A DNA stretch of 63,518 nucleotides from an uncultured Verrucomicrobiota bacterium (GTDB lineage Bacteria > Verrucomicrobiota > Verrucomicrobiia > Limisphaerales > UBA9464), in the NCBI GenBank assembly GCA_903854475.1, contig CAINWP010000040.1, forward strand, positions 1-63,518. Reading direction: 5' to 3'. The notes beneath the pieces are model-generated. The model did no database searches. It saw only the letters and a program-made list of their open reading frames with translations, and was not told the DNA's origin. This document shows positions 45,788-55,381 of this stretch, piece by piece. Numbering within the stretch: position 1 is the first letter of the stretch; each line of letters starts with the position of its first letter. Position numbers and translations under genes: made by a program.

Positions 45788-46185
45788 CCAACCTGACCCC
45801 AGTATTGCCCGCTGCAGCCGTCGGATCGTCGCTACTGGCAGATTGGACCCGGATGTTGGGAACTCTGTGCTTGCTGTTGGCCACCGTCTGGGTGGGTCTT
45901 ATTTGGCTGAAGGGTCGCAACTGGTTTAAAACGGCGATAGATCGACGGATACGCCTCCGAGTGGATGAAAGCCGTGGACTCGGCAATCGTTCCTTCTTGC
46001 ACTTGGTATCCTGTGGTAGCCAGCAGTTTCTGGTTTCCTCATCACCTGCTGGGGTTTCAATGATCGCAGAACTGATGCCGGAGGAATCCCCTTCATCGGC
46101 GACTGCTCTTGAGACCTCCGATTTTTCTCAGCGTCTGAACGAGGCGCTTCCCAAGGTCCCCACCGGCAGGCCGGGCGCACCATGA
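45784..46185 (+). CDS. fliO: flagellar export gate assembly protein FliO
   Basis: The 133-aa protein has one membrane helix (TLCLLLATVWVGLIWL, residues about 27-43) followed by a short FliO-type segment (VDESRGLGNRSFLHLVSCGSQQFLV) with the conserved hydrophobic-strand pattern. It is a helper for FliP pore assembly. Overlaps fliN and fliP by 4 bp each. Confidence 0.8.
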   Translation: MTNLTPVLPAAAVGSSLLADWTRMLGTLCLLLATVWVGLIWLKGRNWFKTAIDRRIRLRVDESRGLGNRSFLHLVSCGSQQFLVSSSPAGVSMIAELMPEESPSSATALETSDFSQRLNEALPKVPTGRPGAP

Positions 46186-47024
46186 ACTTCGCGGACTCTT
46201 ACCTAGGTTTGCTGCGATTACCGCCGATCCCCAACTGCCGCGGGATCGCGTCCGTCGTACGGTGGGTTTTCGCCGCCATGATGCTGGCTTTAGGGACCTC
46301 TTATCTCCACGCACAGGTGGACTCATCCGTCATCACGAACACTGCCTCTGCTGTGCCCACCGGGGTCACTTTCAGCATCAACGGACTTCCGAAACCCCAA
46401 GACGTAGATGTCAGCATCCAGATTGTCGGTGCGCTTACCCTGCTGTCGTTAGCTCCCTCGTTGCTCATGCTGATGACGAGTTTCCCGCGGATCATTATTG
46501 TCTTCTCGTTGGCGAAGAATGCCTTAGGAGTGGCATCCGCCATTCCTAGCCAGTTGGTGATGGGGTTTTCGCTCATCCTCACCTTCTTCATTATGCGCCC
46601 GGTCATCCGGGACATTGAGACGACCGCCTTAGCACCGTATCGCACGAGTCAGATCACCAGCACCGAGGCGCTGGATCGGGCCTCCCTACGGATCAAGGCA
46701 TTCATGCTCCGACAAACCCGGACCGATCAGGTGGAATTCTTCGCTGGACTGGCCGGCATTCCCCCGACCGAGGCCAAGGACCTTCCGCTGTCGGTGGTGG
46801 TTCCAGCCTTCCTCATCAATGAACTCCGTACGGCGTTCCAAATGGGATTCTTGGTGTTTCTACCCTTTCTCCTCATCGACTACGTGGTTGCGATCATCCT
46901 CATGAGTCTGGGGCTCATGTTCCTGCCACCGGCCAACATTTCCCTGCCCCTCAAGATCCTTTTGTTCGTCCTCGTGGATGGCTGGGGGCTCATCACCAAG
47001 TCCTTGGTCAACAGCTTCATCTGA
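46182..47024 (+). CDS. fliP: flagellar export gate protein FliP
   Basis: FliP is the core of the export pore. It has a cleavable-type signal (VVRWVFAAMMLALGTSYLHA), then the conserved LTLLSLAPSLLMLMTSFPRI and GFSLILTFFIMRPVI helices, and the C-terminal PAFLINELRTAFQMGFLVFLPFLLIDYVV plus LGLMFLPPANISLPLKILLF. All four expected membrane segments are present in 280 aa. Confidence 0.96.
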   Translation: MNFADSYLGLLRLPPIPNCRGIASVVRWVFAAMMLALGTSYLHAQVDSSVITNTASAVPTGVTFSINGLPKPQDVDVSIQIVGALTLLSLAPSLLMLMTSFPRIIIVFSLAKNALGVASAIPSQLVMGFSLILTFFIMRPVIRDIETTALAPYRTSQITSTEALDRASLRIKAFMLRQTRTDQVEFFAGLAGIPPTEAKDLPLSVVVPAFLINELRTAFQMGFLVFLPFLLIDYVVAIILMSLGLMFLPPANISLPLKILLFVLVDGWGLITKSLVNSFI

Positions 47025-47055
47025 GCGCTGTCGACATATTTAAGATACGCATCGC

Positions 47056-47325
47056 ATGACACCGGAACTAGCTGTGGACCTCCTCAAGCAACTGGTCGAG
47101 CGGATCTTCATCGTGGCTTCGCCACTGCTGCTGACGGCCATGATCACGGGACTCATCGTGAGTCTCATACAGACGGTCACGTCGCTGCAGGAACAAACCC
47201 TCAGTTTTGTGCCCAAAGCGCTCACTGTCCTAGGAGTCTTGTTGATGATCCTACCGTGGGCGCTCCAAATCGTGATGGACTACACCACCGGCGTCATCGG
47301 CCTCATGGGACGCATCAACCGATAG
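47056..47325 (+). CDS. fliQ: flagellar export gate protein FliQ
   Basis: The 89-aa protein with two membrane helices (FIVASPLLLTAMITGLIVSLIQ and ALTVLGVLLMILPWALQIVMDY) and the family motif TSLQEQTLSFVPK between them is FliQ. Begins 31 bp after fliP and 8 bp before fliR. Confidence 0.95.
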   Translation: MTPELAVDLLKQLVERIFIVASPLLLTAMITGLIVSLIQTVTSLQEQTLSFVPKALTVLGVLLMILPWALQIVMDYTTGVIGLMGRINR

Positions 47326-47333
47326 GACGCCCA

Positions 47334-48116
47334 ATGGACCAATTGTGGACAGGTTGGTGGGTGCTGTGGAGGACTGGTGCCTGCCTGTCCGCATCTCCAA
47401 TCACCTCGGGGCGCGGGATCCCGGTGCGGGTACGGCTTATGGTCACAGTGGCCGTGGTGTGGGCCATGATTCCGGTGGCCCAACGGCTGCCCGTCCCGTC
47501 GATGACATCGGGCTGGTTTGAAATCTCATTGCTGACTGCCCGAGAAACACTCATTGGCCTGCTGTTGGGCTTCAGTTCCCGTTTTGCGATCTTCGCCGCA
47601 CAAGGGGCAGGCCATTTGATCTCCAATGAGATGGGGCTCCAAAGCTCCCAAATCTTCTCACCAAGCTCCGGTGAGCCCACCAGTGAGCCCAGCATGATGC
47701 TCGAATTTCTGGCCCAATTGATCATGTTTGGAGGAGGTTTCTACGATCGCTGGTTATTGGCCTTCGCCGAAAGCTTCCAGTTGCTGCCGATGGTCGCGAC
47801 AGGCACGACGGATGCCTCGGGACTGCTGAACTGGATGGGTGGAATGACCGCGGCCACGCTGCTGCTTACGGTCAAACTTGCGATGCCTGTGATTGCCGGA
47901 GGATTTCTTCTCAATGTCGCTCTACTTCTCCTGGGGCGAGCACTTCCCCAGCTGCCTGTCTTCCAAGACAGCTTTTTGTTTCGCGCGGTAATTGGGCTGT
48001 TCCTCTTCGGTGCCAGCCTCCATTTGGCAGCGCTGCACCTCAGCGCCCGTGCCCAGCGATTGCCGGGAGACCTGCTCGACGCTGCCGGTCTGTTGCGGGT
48101 GATTCCGGGCAATTGA
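47334..48116 (+). CDS. fliR: flagellar export gate protein FliR
   Basis: FliR is a hydrophobic 260-aa export-gate subunit with about six helices and conserved RETLIGLLLGFSSRFAIFAAQGAG. The ATG at 47334 is chosen because the longer frame overlaps fliQ; MDQLWTGWWVLWRTGACLSASP is a typical FliR start. Precedes flhB by 10 bp. Confidence 0.93.
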   Translation: MDQLWTGWWVLWRTGACLSASPITSGRGIPVRVRLMVTVAVVWAMIPVAQRLPVPSMTSGWFEISLLTARETLIGLLLGFSSRFAIFAAQGAGHLISNEMGLQSSQIFSPSSGEPTSEPSMMLEFLAQLIMFGGGFYDRWLLAFAESFQLLPMVATGTTDASGLLNWMGGMTAATLLLTVKLAMPVIAGGFLLNVALLLLGRALPQLPVFQDSFLFRAVIGLFLFGASLHLAALHLSARAQRLPGDLLDAAGLLRVIPGN

Positions 48117-48126
48117 AAGGCGATCC

Positions 48127-49218
48127 ATGGCTGACGATCCCGAGAGTAAAACAGAGCAGGCGACACCCAAGCGCCTTGAGGAATCCATCACCAAAGGCCA
48201 GTTCGCCCGAAGCGCCGAGATCAACACCCTCTTTAGCATCCTGACGACCCTCATTATCCTGAAATGGCTGGGCTCCGATCTCTGGACTGAGCTGTCATAT
48301 CAATTCCGAGGCCTCTTAGGAAACATCCGACCTGATCTTCCGTCTGCAGACTCGGTCGTAGCCGGAGCCTATTCCAGCGGACTGAGACTGGCGCTCTTCA
48401 TTTTGCCGCCGCTCGGAATGGCCATGGTATCCGGCATCATCGCCTCCGGGCTTCAGAGTCGATTCCATTTTACGCCGGGCGCCTTGAGCCTCAACTGGGG
48501 ACGATTGAATCCCTTGGATGGACTTCAGCAGCTCTTCAAGCCCGGAATGCTGGTCCGTACAGGGGTTAAGATGCTCAATCTGGCGGTGATCCTGATGGTG
48601 GCCTGGGGTCTTGTTTTGGACTTGGTGAACGAACCGGTTTTTCTGACGGACTCCAGCCTCGAAGAGCTGCTGCGCTTCATGGGCAATGCGGTAGAGAGAC
48701 TCCTGGGACGGTTGCTCTTCGGGCTGGCGATCATTGTAGCAGCCGATTACGGCTATCAGGTTTGGAAAACGTCTGAGGATCTCAAGATGTCGAAGCAAGA
48801 GGTCAAGGAGGAGTCGCGCTCCAGCGAGGGTGATCCGGAGTCCAAGGCCCGCATGAAGAAGGAGCAGCGGAAAATGCGGGCGAGTTGGCGCAAGACAGTT
48901 CCAACGGCGGATGTTGTTGTTACCAACCCGACGCATATCTCAGTCGCACTCAAGTTCGACTCTGCCGTAGACAAAGCACCCCGCGTGGTCGCCAAAGGAC
49001 AGGGTTTCAATGCCCTCCGGATTCGTGAGATCGCCAAAGAATTCCAAGTGCCACTGGTAGAGAACAAGCCGGTCGCCCGGCTGCTGTTCCAGATTTGCGA
49101 GGAGGGAGACGCCATAGATCCGAGGGTCTATCAGGCGGTTGCCGAGATCCTCGCATTCGTCTATCGGACCAACCGTTACCGCTACTACCTCGGCAAGAAT
49201 ACCCCACCGAATGGCTAA
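48127..49218 (+). CDS. flhB: flagellar export gate protein FlhB
   Basis: FlhB switches export substrate class through self-cleavage. The N terminus (SKTEQATPKRLEESITKGQFARS) is diagnostic, four hydrophobic segments follow, and the autocleavage motif NPTH is at Asn267-His270 (TNPTHISVALKF), near the E. coli position. Length 363 aa. The stop overlaps the flhA start by 8 bp. Confidence 0.96.
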   Translation: MADDPESKTEQATPKRLEESITKGQFARSAEINTLFSILTTLIILKWLGSDLWTELSYQFRGLLGNIRPDLPSADSVVAGAYSSGLRLALFILPPLGMAMVSGIIASGLQSRFHFTPGALSLNWGRLNPLDGLQQLFKPGMLVRTGVKMLNLAVILMVAWGLVLDLVNEPVFLTDSSLEELLRFMGNAVERLLGRLLFGLAIIVAADYGYQVWKTSEDLKMSKQEVKEESRSSEGDPESKARMKKEQRKMRASWRKTVPTADVVVTNPTHISVALKFDSAVDKAPRVVAKGQGFNALRIREIAKEFQVPLVENKPVARLLFQICEEGDAIDPRVYQAVAEILAFVYRTNRYRYYLGKNTPPNG

Positions 49219-51292
49219 TCCCCTCTCACCCCCGGGTCTGTCGATCCGGATGCCGAAGTCCCAATTGGCGGTGGCGTTCTTCGTCTTGGGTTCGTTGCTG
49301 CTGCTCATCCAGCCCATCCCGTCATTCCTGCTCGATGTCCTCATCGTGCTGAGTCTCGGGAGCTCAATCCTCACGTTGATGGTGGTGCTCTTCCTCCGCG
49401 ACCCGGCGGAATTCTCAACGTTTCCCACGCTCCTGCTCATCACCACGTTGTTCCGTCTCGGCCTGAACGTGGCCTCGACTCGGCTCATTTTGAGCACGGG
49501 TGAGGCAGGCCAAATCATCTCGGCCTTCGGCGAACAGGTGGTCGGAGGTAATTATGTCATCGGCGTCATCATCTTCGCGCTGCTGACGGTCATTAATTTC
49601 GTGGTCATCACCAAGGGCGCAGGGCGCATTGCAGAGGTCGCGGCCCGCTTCACACTGGATGCTCTACCCGGCAAACAGATGGCCATCGACCAGGAACTCA
49701 ATTCCGGAGCCATTTCGGAGGTAGCTGCTCGGAACCGGCGACAAATGCTGCAACGCGAGATCGATTTCTATGGAGCCATGGACGGCTCATCGAAGTTCGT
49801 TCGTGGTGACGCCATCGCAGCGATCCTCATCGCGGTCATTAACATCGTGGGTGGGTTTTTAATCGGTGTTTTCCAGCGAAACGAGTCGGCCTTGGAGGTG
49901 TTGAGCCGGTACACAATCCTGTCCATCGGTGACGGTCTTGTCTCTCAGGTGCCGTCCTTGATTTTTTCGACTGCGGCGGCACTTCTCGTGACCCGAGCGG
50001 CGGCCCGGGAAGAACTCGGGACTGCGCTGGGTCAGCAGTTGGTGTTACAACAACGCCCCATCCTTCTCACTGCTGTTGCGATGGGCTTCATGGCCTTGAT
50101 GCCCGGGTTTCCCACGATTCTCTTGTTGTGCACCTCAGCCCTCCTCTTTGCCTTGTGGCGGACATTGCCCGAGCGACCTGCCGTCCCTGTTGGTTCGGAA
50201 TCTGGACCCAATGAAGCGGCGGTCAAAGATGCTCCCAAGGCCGGTCAGGAACCCATTCAGCAACTCCTCTCCGTGGATCCGCTGGAAGTTCAATTGGGAT
50301 TTGGATTGGTCACCTTGGCCGATGTCAGCAAGGGCGGAGATCTTCTGGAAAGGGTCACCGGAGTTCGAAAGAATTTCGCCCAGAGCATGGGCTTCGTAGT
50401 CCCTTCAGTTCGCCTGTGGGACAATCTCCAATTGGACTCGCAGGAGTACCAGATTCTCTTCCGCGGAAACATGGTGGGACGCGGGACATTGCGCCCAGGC
50501 CGCTGGCTCGCGATGAATATTAGTCATAGCGACCAGGTTATCGCCGGCGAGGCTACCACTGAGCCGGTCTTCAATTTGCCTGCCGTCTGGATCGATGAAC
50601 TCCATCGTAGCAGCGCGGAGTTGGCCGGGTACACCGTGGTGGATACGACCTCGGTACTCGTCACACATTTTCAAGAGTGCATCCGCCGGCACGCCCACCA
50701 ATTGCTCAGTCGACAAGATGTCGATGGACTTCTCGACAATCTGAAGAAGACCCAACCTGCCTTGGTCAATGAACTGGTGCCGGCACAACTCAATTTGGGT
50801 CAGATCCAGCGCATCCTCCAGAACTTGCTTATCGAAGGCATTTCGATTCGCAACCTAGTGAGTATTCTGGAGCGGGTGGCCGACAGCTCAACGATGACTA
50901 AGAACATCGACGAATTGTCCGAACAAGCCCGTCGATCCATCGGTCCAGAGTTGGTCAAAGGCTACCTGGATGACCGGGGTAATCTCTCGGCCATCACTTT
51001 GGAAAGTTGGCTCGAAGAAGAGTTGGCCAAAGGACTCCATCCGGGAATGACCGAGAATACGTTGGCTTTAACCCCCATGGCGGCGCAGCACCTCAGTTTC
51101 CATATCGGGAAGGCGATCCAACCCGCTGTGGCCGAAGGGCGCATTCCCCTATTGCTGTGTTCCGGAGTCATCCGCCTTGGGCTCCGCAAGTTCTTCGGAC
51201 CCACCTATCCTGACCTGCGCTTTCTGGCCTACGAAGAATTGCCTCCACGGCTCCGAGTGAACACCGAGTACTCGATCCCCAGTCTGCCTTGA
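49211..51292 (+). CDS. flhA: flagellar export protein FlhA
   Basis: FlhA is the large ring of the export gate. The N-terminal half carries eight helices and the highly conserved FRLGLNVASTRLIL and VITKGAGRIAEVAARFTLDALPGKQMAIDQELNSG segments; the C-terminal half is the cytosolic substrate-docking domain (GISIRNLVSILERVADSS, EDIGVRL-like region replaced by EVQLGFGLVTLAD). The ATG at 49211 is chosen over a frame running into flhB, giving 693 aa. Confidence 0.96.
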   Translation: MANPLSPPGLSIRMPKSQLAVAFFVLGSLLLLIQPIPSFLLDVLIVLSLGSSILTLMVVLFLRDPAEFSTFPTLLLITTLFRLGLNVASTRLILSTGEAGQIISAFGEQVVGGNYVIGVIIFALLTVINFVVITKGAGRIAEVAARFTLDALPGKQMAIDQELNSGAISEVAARNRRQMLQREIDFYGAMDGSSKFVRGDAIAAILIAVINIVGGFLIGVFQRNESALEVLSRYTILSIGDGLVSQVPSLIFSTAAALLVTRAAAREELGTALGQQLVLQQRPILLTAVAMGFMALMPGFPTILLLCTSALLFALWRTLPERPAVPVGSESGPNEAAVKDAPKAGQEPIQQLLSVDPLEVQLGFGLVTLADVSKGGDLLERVTGVRKNFAQSMGFVVPSVRLWDNLQLDSQEYQILFRGNMVGRGTLRPGRWLAMNISHSDQVIAGEATTEPVFNLPAVWIDELHRSSAELAGYTVVDTTSVLVTHFQECIRRHAHQLLSRQDVDGLLDNLKKTQPALVNELVPAQLNLGQIQRILQNLLIEGISIRNLVSILERVADSSTMTKNIDELSEQARRSIGPELVKGYLDDRGNLSAITLESWLEEELAKGLHPGMTENTLALTPMAAQHLSFHIGKAIQPAVAEGRIPLLLCSGVIRLGLRKFFGPTYPDLRFLAYEELPPRLRVNTEYSIPSLP

Positions 51293-51301
51293 TTCATCGA
51301 C

Positions 51302-52309
51302 ATGAATCTCCATTCCTCTGATCGATCTGCGATTCCCCAGACAGGCCTGATGCTCTTCAAGGGCCACACGGCCGAAGAAGCCTTGGCCAAGGTGCATCAG
51401 AGTCTTGGATCCTCGGCCATCGTGGTGCAACTCAAGCGTGTCCCATCGGCCGGCGTCGGCAGGATTTGGGGAGCCATGGAGATTGAGGCGTGGGCTCAGG
51501 CCCCTGCCCCACTGACTCCAATCCCAGCGGCAGCGGATGCACCGGTTGCCAGGGTCCGTTCCGCGCCGAAAGAAGCCCGGACGATGGAGCTGCTCAGGAG
51601 TCTAGGTCTCAATGAGGAATCGGCCCGGAGGGTACACCAATCCATTCCTGTCTCGGGTGCGGCATTGACCAACCAAGAGGCCTGTCTTCAGCTCGGTGCT
51701 GCGCTGCTCGCTGCGTGGGACAAAGGCACCACGAGGATTCCAAAAACACCCCATCGGATTGCCCTGATCGGGGCGGCGGGCTCGGGCAAAAGCATTGCCA
51801 CAGCTAAGTGGATTACCATCGAATCCCTTCGCCATCGCCAGGATTGCCGGATCTGGTGCCTTGATGGAATCGTCGCCAATTCGGCGGAATTTTTATCACA
51901 GCACGCCGAACTGCTGGGGATTCCCGTGGAAACCACCTGGAACCCTGGGCTACCGCCGTGTTCTCGAGAATTTTTGGACCTACCCGGTTGGAATCCCACT
52001 GATCCCGATGTCTCCGATCGAATGGCCAACCTGCTTGACCGTTTTGAACCCGACTGCCTGCTACTGACACTCAATGCAGCGTATGAGGCGTCCATCCTTC
52101 AGAATCAGGTGGTGCAGTTCATGCCCTTCCGGCCGCATGGGTTGTTCCTCACGCATTTAGACGAGTGTCAGTCGCCATCCAAAGTCTGGGATCTGGTCCT
52201 CGCGAGCGGTATCGCTGTCTTTGGGACATCAAGCGGTCGATTCATCCCGGGCGGTTTCGACCGAACAGGAGGCGAGGCTTGGATGGAACGATTGTTTGAG
52301 CAGGTTTGA
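51302..52309 (+). CDS. flhF: FlhF-like SRP-type GTPase
   Basis: The order and N-terminal sequence (AKVHQSLGSSAIVVQLKRV) match FlhF, which sets flagellar place and number. Parts of an SRP-type GTPase are visible: a P loop (GAAGSGKSIATAKW near residue 155), a DxxG box (DLPG) and THLDE where FlhF has TKLDE, so the G4 Lys is His here. At 335 aa it is shorter than most FlhF. It ends the rightward operon; the partner flhG is not in the window. GTP binding may be altered. Confidence 0.8.
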   Translation: MNLHSSDRSAIPQTGLMLFKGHTAEEALAKVHQSLGSSAIVVQLKRVPSAGVGRIWGAMEIEAWAQAPAPLTPIPAAADAPVARVRSAPKEARTMELLRSLGLNEESARRVHQSIPVSGAALTNQEACLQLGAALLAAWDKGTTRIPKTPHRIALIGAAGSGKSIATAKWITIESLRHRQDCRIWCLDGIVANSAEFLSQHAELLGIPVETTWNPGLPPCSREFLDLPGWNPTDPDVSDRMANLLDRFEPDCLLLTLNAAYEASILQNQVVQFMPFRPHGLFLTHLDECQSPSKVWDLVLASGIAVFGTSSGRFIPGGFDRTGGEAWMERLFEQV

Positions 52310-52326
52310 ACGGACCTCCTCTTGCC

Positions 52327-52342
52327 AGCGGGATTCCCCGCT
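52327..52342. terminator. short hairpin between convergent flhF and HDOD genes
   Basis: AGCGGG-ATTC-CCCGCT forms a 6-bp GC-rich stem in the 53-bp convergent gap. No T run follows on either strand, so it is at most a weak or bidirectional terminator. Confidence 0.3.
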
Positions 52343-52362
52343 CTCAAGCAAGTCGAAGACTC

Positions 52363-53631
52363 TCAGAAGAGCTTCGCGAGTTCCGCGGCCTTGCTAATGG
52401 AGTTGTTGCAAACGTCATCCAAAGCCTCCCGGGGCACCTGATATCGCTGTCCCACCTTATTGGCAAAGATCTCGTTCCATTCCTCGCCATGAGACGGGTG
52501 AAGAGAACTCACATAGTGGGCCGCATCAGGCCGTGTCTGGGCCACAGCATCGTTGTGATCTTTCATGCAAAGCATCACATCTTCCGGCAATTCCCAGTTC
52601 AATGCGATCAAGGCCCCGACTTCGGCATGATCCCATCCTAGGGTCTCATGCTCCAGCGTGTGGAGGTCCCGCTTTTCTTCGATCGCGGTCGAAAAAATCT
52701 TCATGTAGTCGTCCTTCTTACTGCTGACGATGAGCGGCACACTGAGGTCCTGAAGAAATCCTGCGGTGAAGGACAGATTGGCTTTGGACGGTTGGACGAT
52801 GTCGGCGAGTTCTCGAGCCAGCACCGCACGGCGTGAACTCGCTCGCCAAAAGTCGCCGAGCGCGAACTTGGCATGGGTCTGACTGGGCATCGCCGCCTTC
52901 GAACCGACAATCATGACGATGCGCTCTAAGTCCGCATTTCCCATGAGCATGATGGCGTGATCCAGGGACTGAACCTTGCTCTTCGGAGAGTAAGCGGTGG
53001 AGTTCACCGTGTTCATCACCTTGCCGACCAACTGGGCATCGATCGACATGACCTCCATGATTTTTCCGGGAGTCGTGTCGGGATCTCGGAGCCGGCGCAA
53101 GGTTTCGAAGACGGCCTTCCGGAATCGAGGAACCTCAACATCCCCGAGGAGTTGTCGGAGGCGATTCTGGATGTCGCTCTGTGACCATCCCGCATACGGA
53201 TTGATGATCGCCGGCGCAGTCGGAACGATGAGGCCGGACGCCGTGGTGACGGATCCTGGAACCGCCTTACCGCGGATCAAGGACGGTCGTGGCCGCTCGA
53301 TGACTTGAATGATCGGCCGGCGCGGCGCGACGACGGACCCTTTGCCCCGGCGTCCGCCCTTTCCGGCCGGCACCTTGGGCTTCGCAGCCGGTTTGGGCTG
53401 CGGTGGTGGAACGACCGGCTTTGCCCCTCCGTGCCCATGGGTTGCTTTCCAGATCGACAACGTCGGGTTGGACTCCGCGTTCTGGGCGGCCGCCTTTCGG
53501 CTTATTCCTCCTAAGGCGCTTTGAAGCCACGACCCCAGCGAACGAGCCAACCGAACGGTGCTTCCGGGTTTCTGATCCTGAGAAACCGACGAGGGTGCTG
53601 GTTTGTTGGAAGATCCTTCGCCCGGTTTCAT
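52363..53631 (-). CDS. HDOD domain signalling protein
   Basis: The C-terminal two thirds is an HDOD domain (VPRFRKAVFETLRRLRDPDT, IMEVMSIDAQLVGKVMNTVNS, SLDHAIMLMGNADLERIVMI, LGWDHAEVGALIALNWELPE), a non-catalytic relative of HD phosphohydrolases that commonly works in signalling and motility. The first about 150 residues are low-complexity Pro/Lys/Arg/Gly. It follows the channel gene by 8 bp on the same strand and converges with flhF, so it could serve either setting. 422 aa. Confidence 0.85.
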   Translation of the reverse strand: MKPGEGSSNKPAPSSVSQDQKPGSTVRLARSLGSWLQSALGGISRKAAAQNAESNPTLSIWKATHGHGGAKPVVPPPQPKPAAKPKVPAGKGGRRGKGSVVAPRRPIIQVIERPRPSLIRGKAVPGSVTTASGLIVPTAPAIINPYAGWSQSDIQNRLRQLLGDVEVPRFRKAVFETLRRLRDPDTTPGKIMEVMSIDAQLVGKVMNTVNSTAYSPKSKVQSLDHAIMLMGNADLERIVMIVGSKAAMPSQTHAKFALGDFWRASSRRAVLARELADIVQPSKANLSFTAGFLQDLSVPLIVSSKKDDYMKIFSTAIEEKRDLHTLEHETLGWDHAEVGALIALNWELPEDVMLCMKDHNDAVAQTRPDAAHYVSSLHPSHGEEWNEIFANKVGQRYQVPREALDDVCNNSISKAAELAKLF

Positions 53632-53639
53632 AAGATTTT

Positions 53640-55112
53640 CTATTCGCCGCGGCGGCCCAACTGGTTGCTGAAGATGGTGAGTAATCCACCCAGCCCTACA
53701 TAGCCCACCAGGGTCAGCAGGTTTACGACAAATTGGGCAGGCACGGTCTTAGGGAGGATATCTCCGAATCCGAGGGTCAGTGCCACGACGAAGGAAAAAT
53801 AAATAGTCTCATACCCACTGCGTTGGAAGTCCGACGGGACAAACAGTGCCGGAGTCACTACTCCGAGCGGGGTGGAACTTTGCCAACTCGATTCCTTGCC
53901 CTCGGCCGCCGCCAAATTAGAGGCCGCTAAAAGATTCCCCCCGTCCTGATCCTTCAGTTCCAGGGACGATTGAGTCGACCACAACGCCAACGTGTCGTCT
54001 TTGGGTAGATAGGCCGCGGTGATCGCCTGGTGGGTGGACTCATGAATCTTCTCACAAAGATGATTCAGAGAGTCTTTTTCAGGATCATAGTGAACCACTG
54101 TTCCATTGATGCTCAGCGCCCCCCCTTTGACGGGGGTTGCGAAGCCAGCAGATTTCATCGGAAGATCCGGATCCACCTTAGTGAGACTGTCCGGAAGCAG
54201 TGCGAAAACGACGGCAAAGGCACCGATCAACAGAAAATTGAGCACCACCCATCGGAACAGACTTCGTCCGCAATCGGAGGTGAGCCACCACAGCCAATAA
54301 ACCACCCGAGCCATCTTGCCCTGGTTGCGAAATTCCTCGAGGTAGTTCTCATCCACGATGTGGCGGCGCACTAAATACGCTCCAGTGAAGTCGATGTCCC
54401 GAATGTCCGAACCAATCCAATTGGAGGTCGTGTAGTTCTTCAACCCACGCAATTGGATTGCGTGCAAGTCCGCCTTGCCAAAGTCGGCCTGGCTGACATC
54501 GCATTCACGTAAGTCGCTTCCGGTCAGGTTTGCCTGGTTGAACTCAGTCTCAATTAATCGGCATTCCAAAAGGCGCGCATCTTGAATAGAGGCCAGATGG
54601 ACTCGTGCCTTAGCCCAAGTCGATTTTATAGCGCTGGCACCATCCAAGTTGGCACGGATCAAATTGGCGCCGTCGAAGATTGCTTCGCCAAAACCAGCCC
54701 CCTGCGCTGATGCTTCACTCAAATTGGCACCCCGGAAGGAGGATGCCATAAACTCTCCTCCATCGAGGCATGCCTGGAACAGCGTCGCCTCATCAAACTT
54801 GGCATGAGTCGCTACGACCCCCTTGAAGTTACAGCGACTCAGCTCACTGCCGGTAAAATCGCAACCGGACAGGTCCAGGCCGCTGAAATCTCGCCCCAGA
54901 AAATTCATCCCCGAGAGGCGTTGCAACTCGATCGGAAGAGCCTCTCCGCCCGTCTGCGCCTGACGGTAGCGGATTAGGATTTCATCTTCCCGACTCAACG
55001 TCTCGACGGCCACCGGGGTTTCCGTCTCCAGAGAATCCGGGGTGACAGCAGCCTCCGTCTCAAGAGAGATCGGGTTCTTTAATGGATCGTTTTCGGTCAA
55101 CTCGGTGGACAT
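53640..55112 (-). CDS. pentapeptide-repeat protein fused to a two-TM ion-channel domain
   Basis: Residues about 67-250 are pentapeptide repeats (A/C-D/N-L/F-x-x pattern, for example FSGLDLSGCDFTGSELSRCNF, FDGANLIRANLDGAS, LTGSDLRECDVSQADFGKADL). One membrane segment follows (VVLNFLLIGAFAVVFALLP), then a long periplasm-facing loop and a pore helix with filter TLGFGD (residues 446-451, TVGYGD in classical K+ channels), followed by VNLLTLVGYVGLGGLLTIF. So it is a potassium-channel-like pore with a right-handed beta-helix in front. The repeat role is unknown. Cotranscription with the HDOD gene is likely. 490 aa. Confidence 0.85.
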   Translation of the reverse strand: MSTELTENDPLKNPISLETEAAVTPDSLETETPVAVETLSREDEILIRYRQAQTGGEALPIELQRLSGMNFLGRDFSGLDLSGCDFTGSELSRCNFKGVVATHAKFDEATLFQACLDGGEFMASSFRGANLSEASAQGAGFGEAIFDGANLIRANLDGASAIKSTWAKARVHLASIQDARLLECRLIETEFNQANLTGSDLRECDVSQADFGKADLHAIQLRGLKNYTTSNWIGSDIRDIDFTGAYLVRRHIVDENYLEEFRNQGKMARVVYWLWWLTSDCGRSLFRWVVLNFLLIGAFAVVFALLPDSLTKVDPDLPMKSAGFATPVKGGALSINGTVVHYDPEKDSLNHLCEKIHESTHQAITAAYLPKDDTLALWSTQSSLELKDQDGGNLLAASNLAAAEGKESSWQSSTPLGVVTPALFVPSDFQRSGYETIYFSFVVALTLGFGDILPKTVPAQFVVNLLTLVGYVGLGGLLTIFSNQLGRRGE

Positions 55113-55381
55113 GAGATTGGTCTGGAGGAAACAGATCGGTAACAGTCCCCGGAGTAGGCATGCGGCAGAATCCCCACCTCCTTAAGTGTGGATTGCGATT
55201 TGATCGCCCTGCGGATGTCTGTAACTTCCTCCAGCGACCGGTCAGGCGCGGCGGTCTTCGTGTCGCAATGCCAAATCGAAGCGGTTGAAATCCGTCAGCG
55301 TTCCAATCCGTATCACTACCGACTTTTGTTCGTCCTTGTCGGATTTTGATGTCGAATTTTGAATCACCGATAGAGCTTCTA

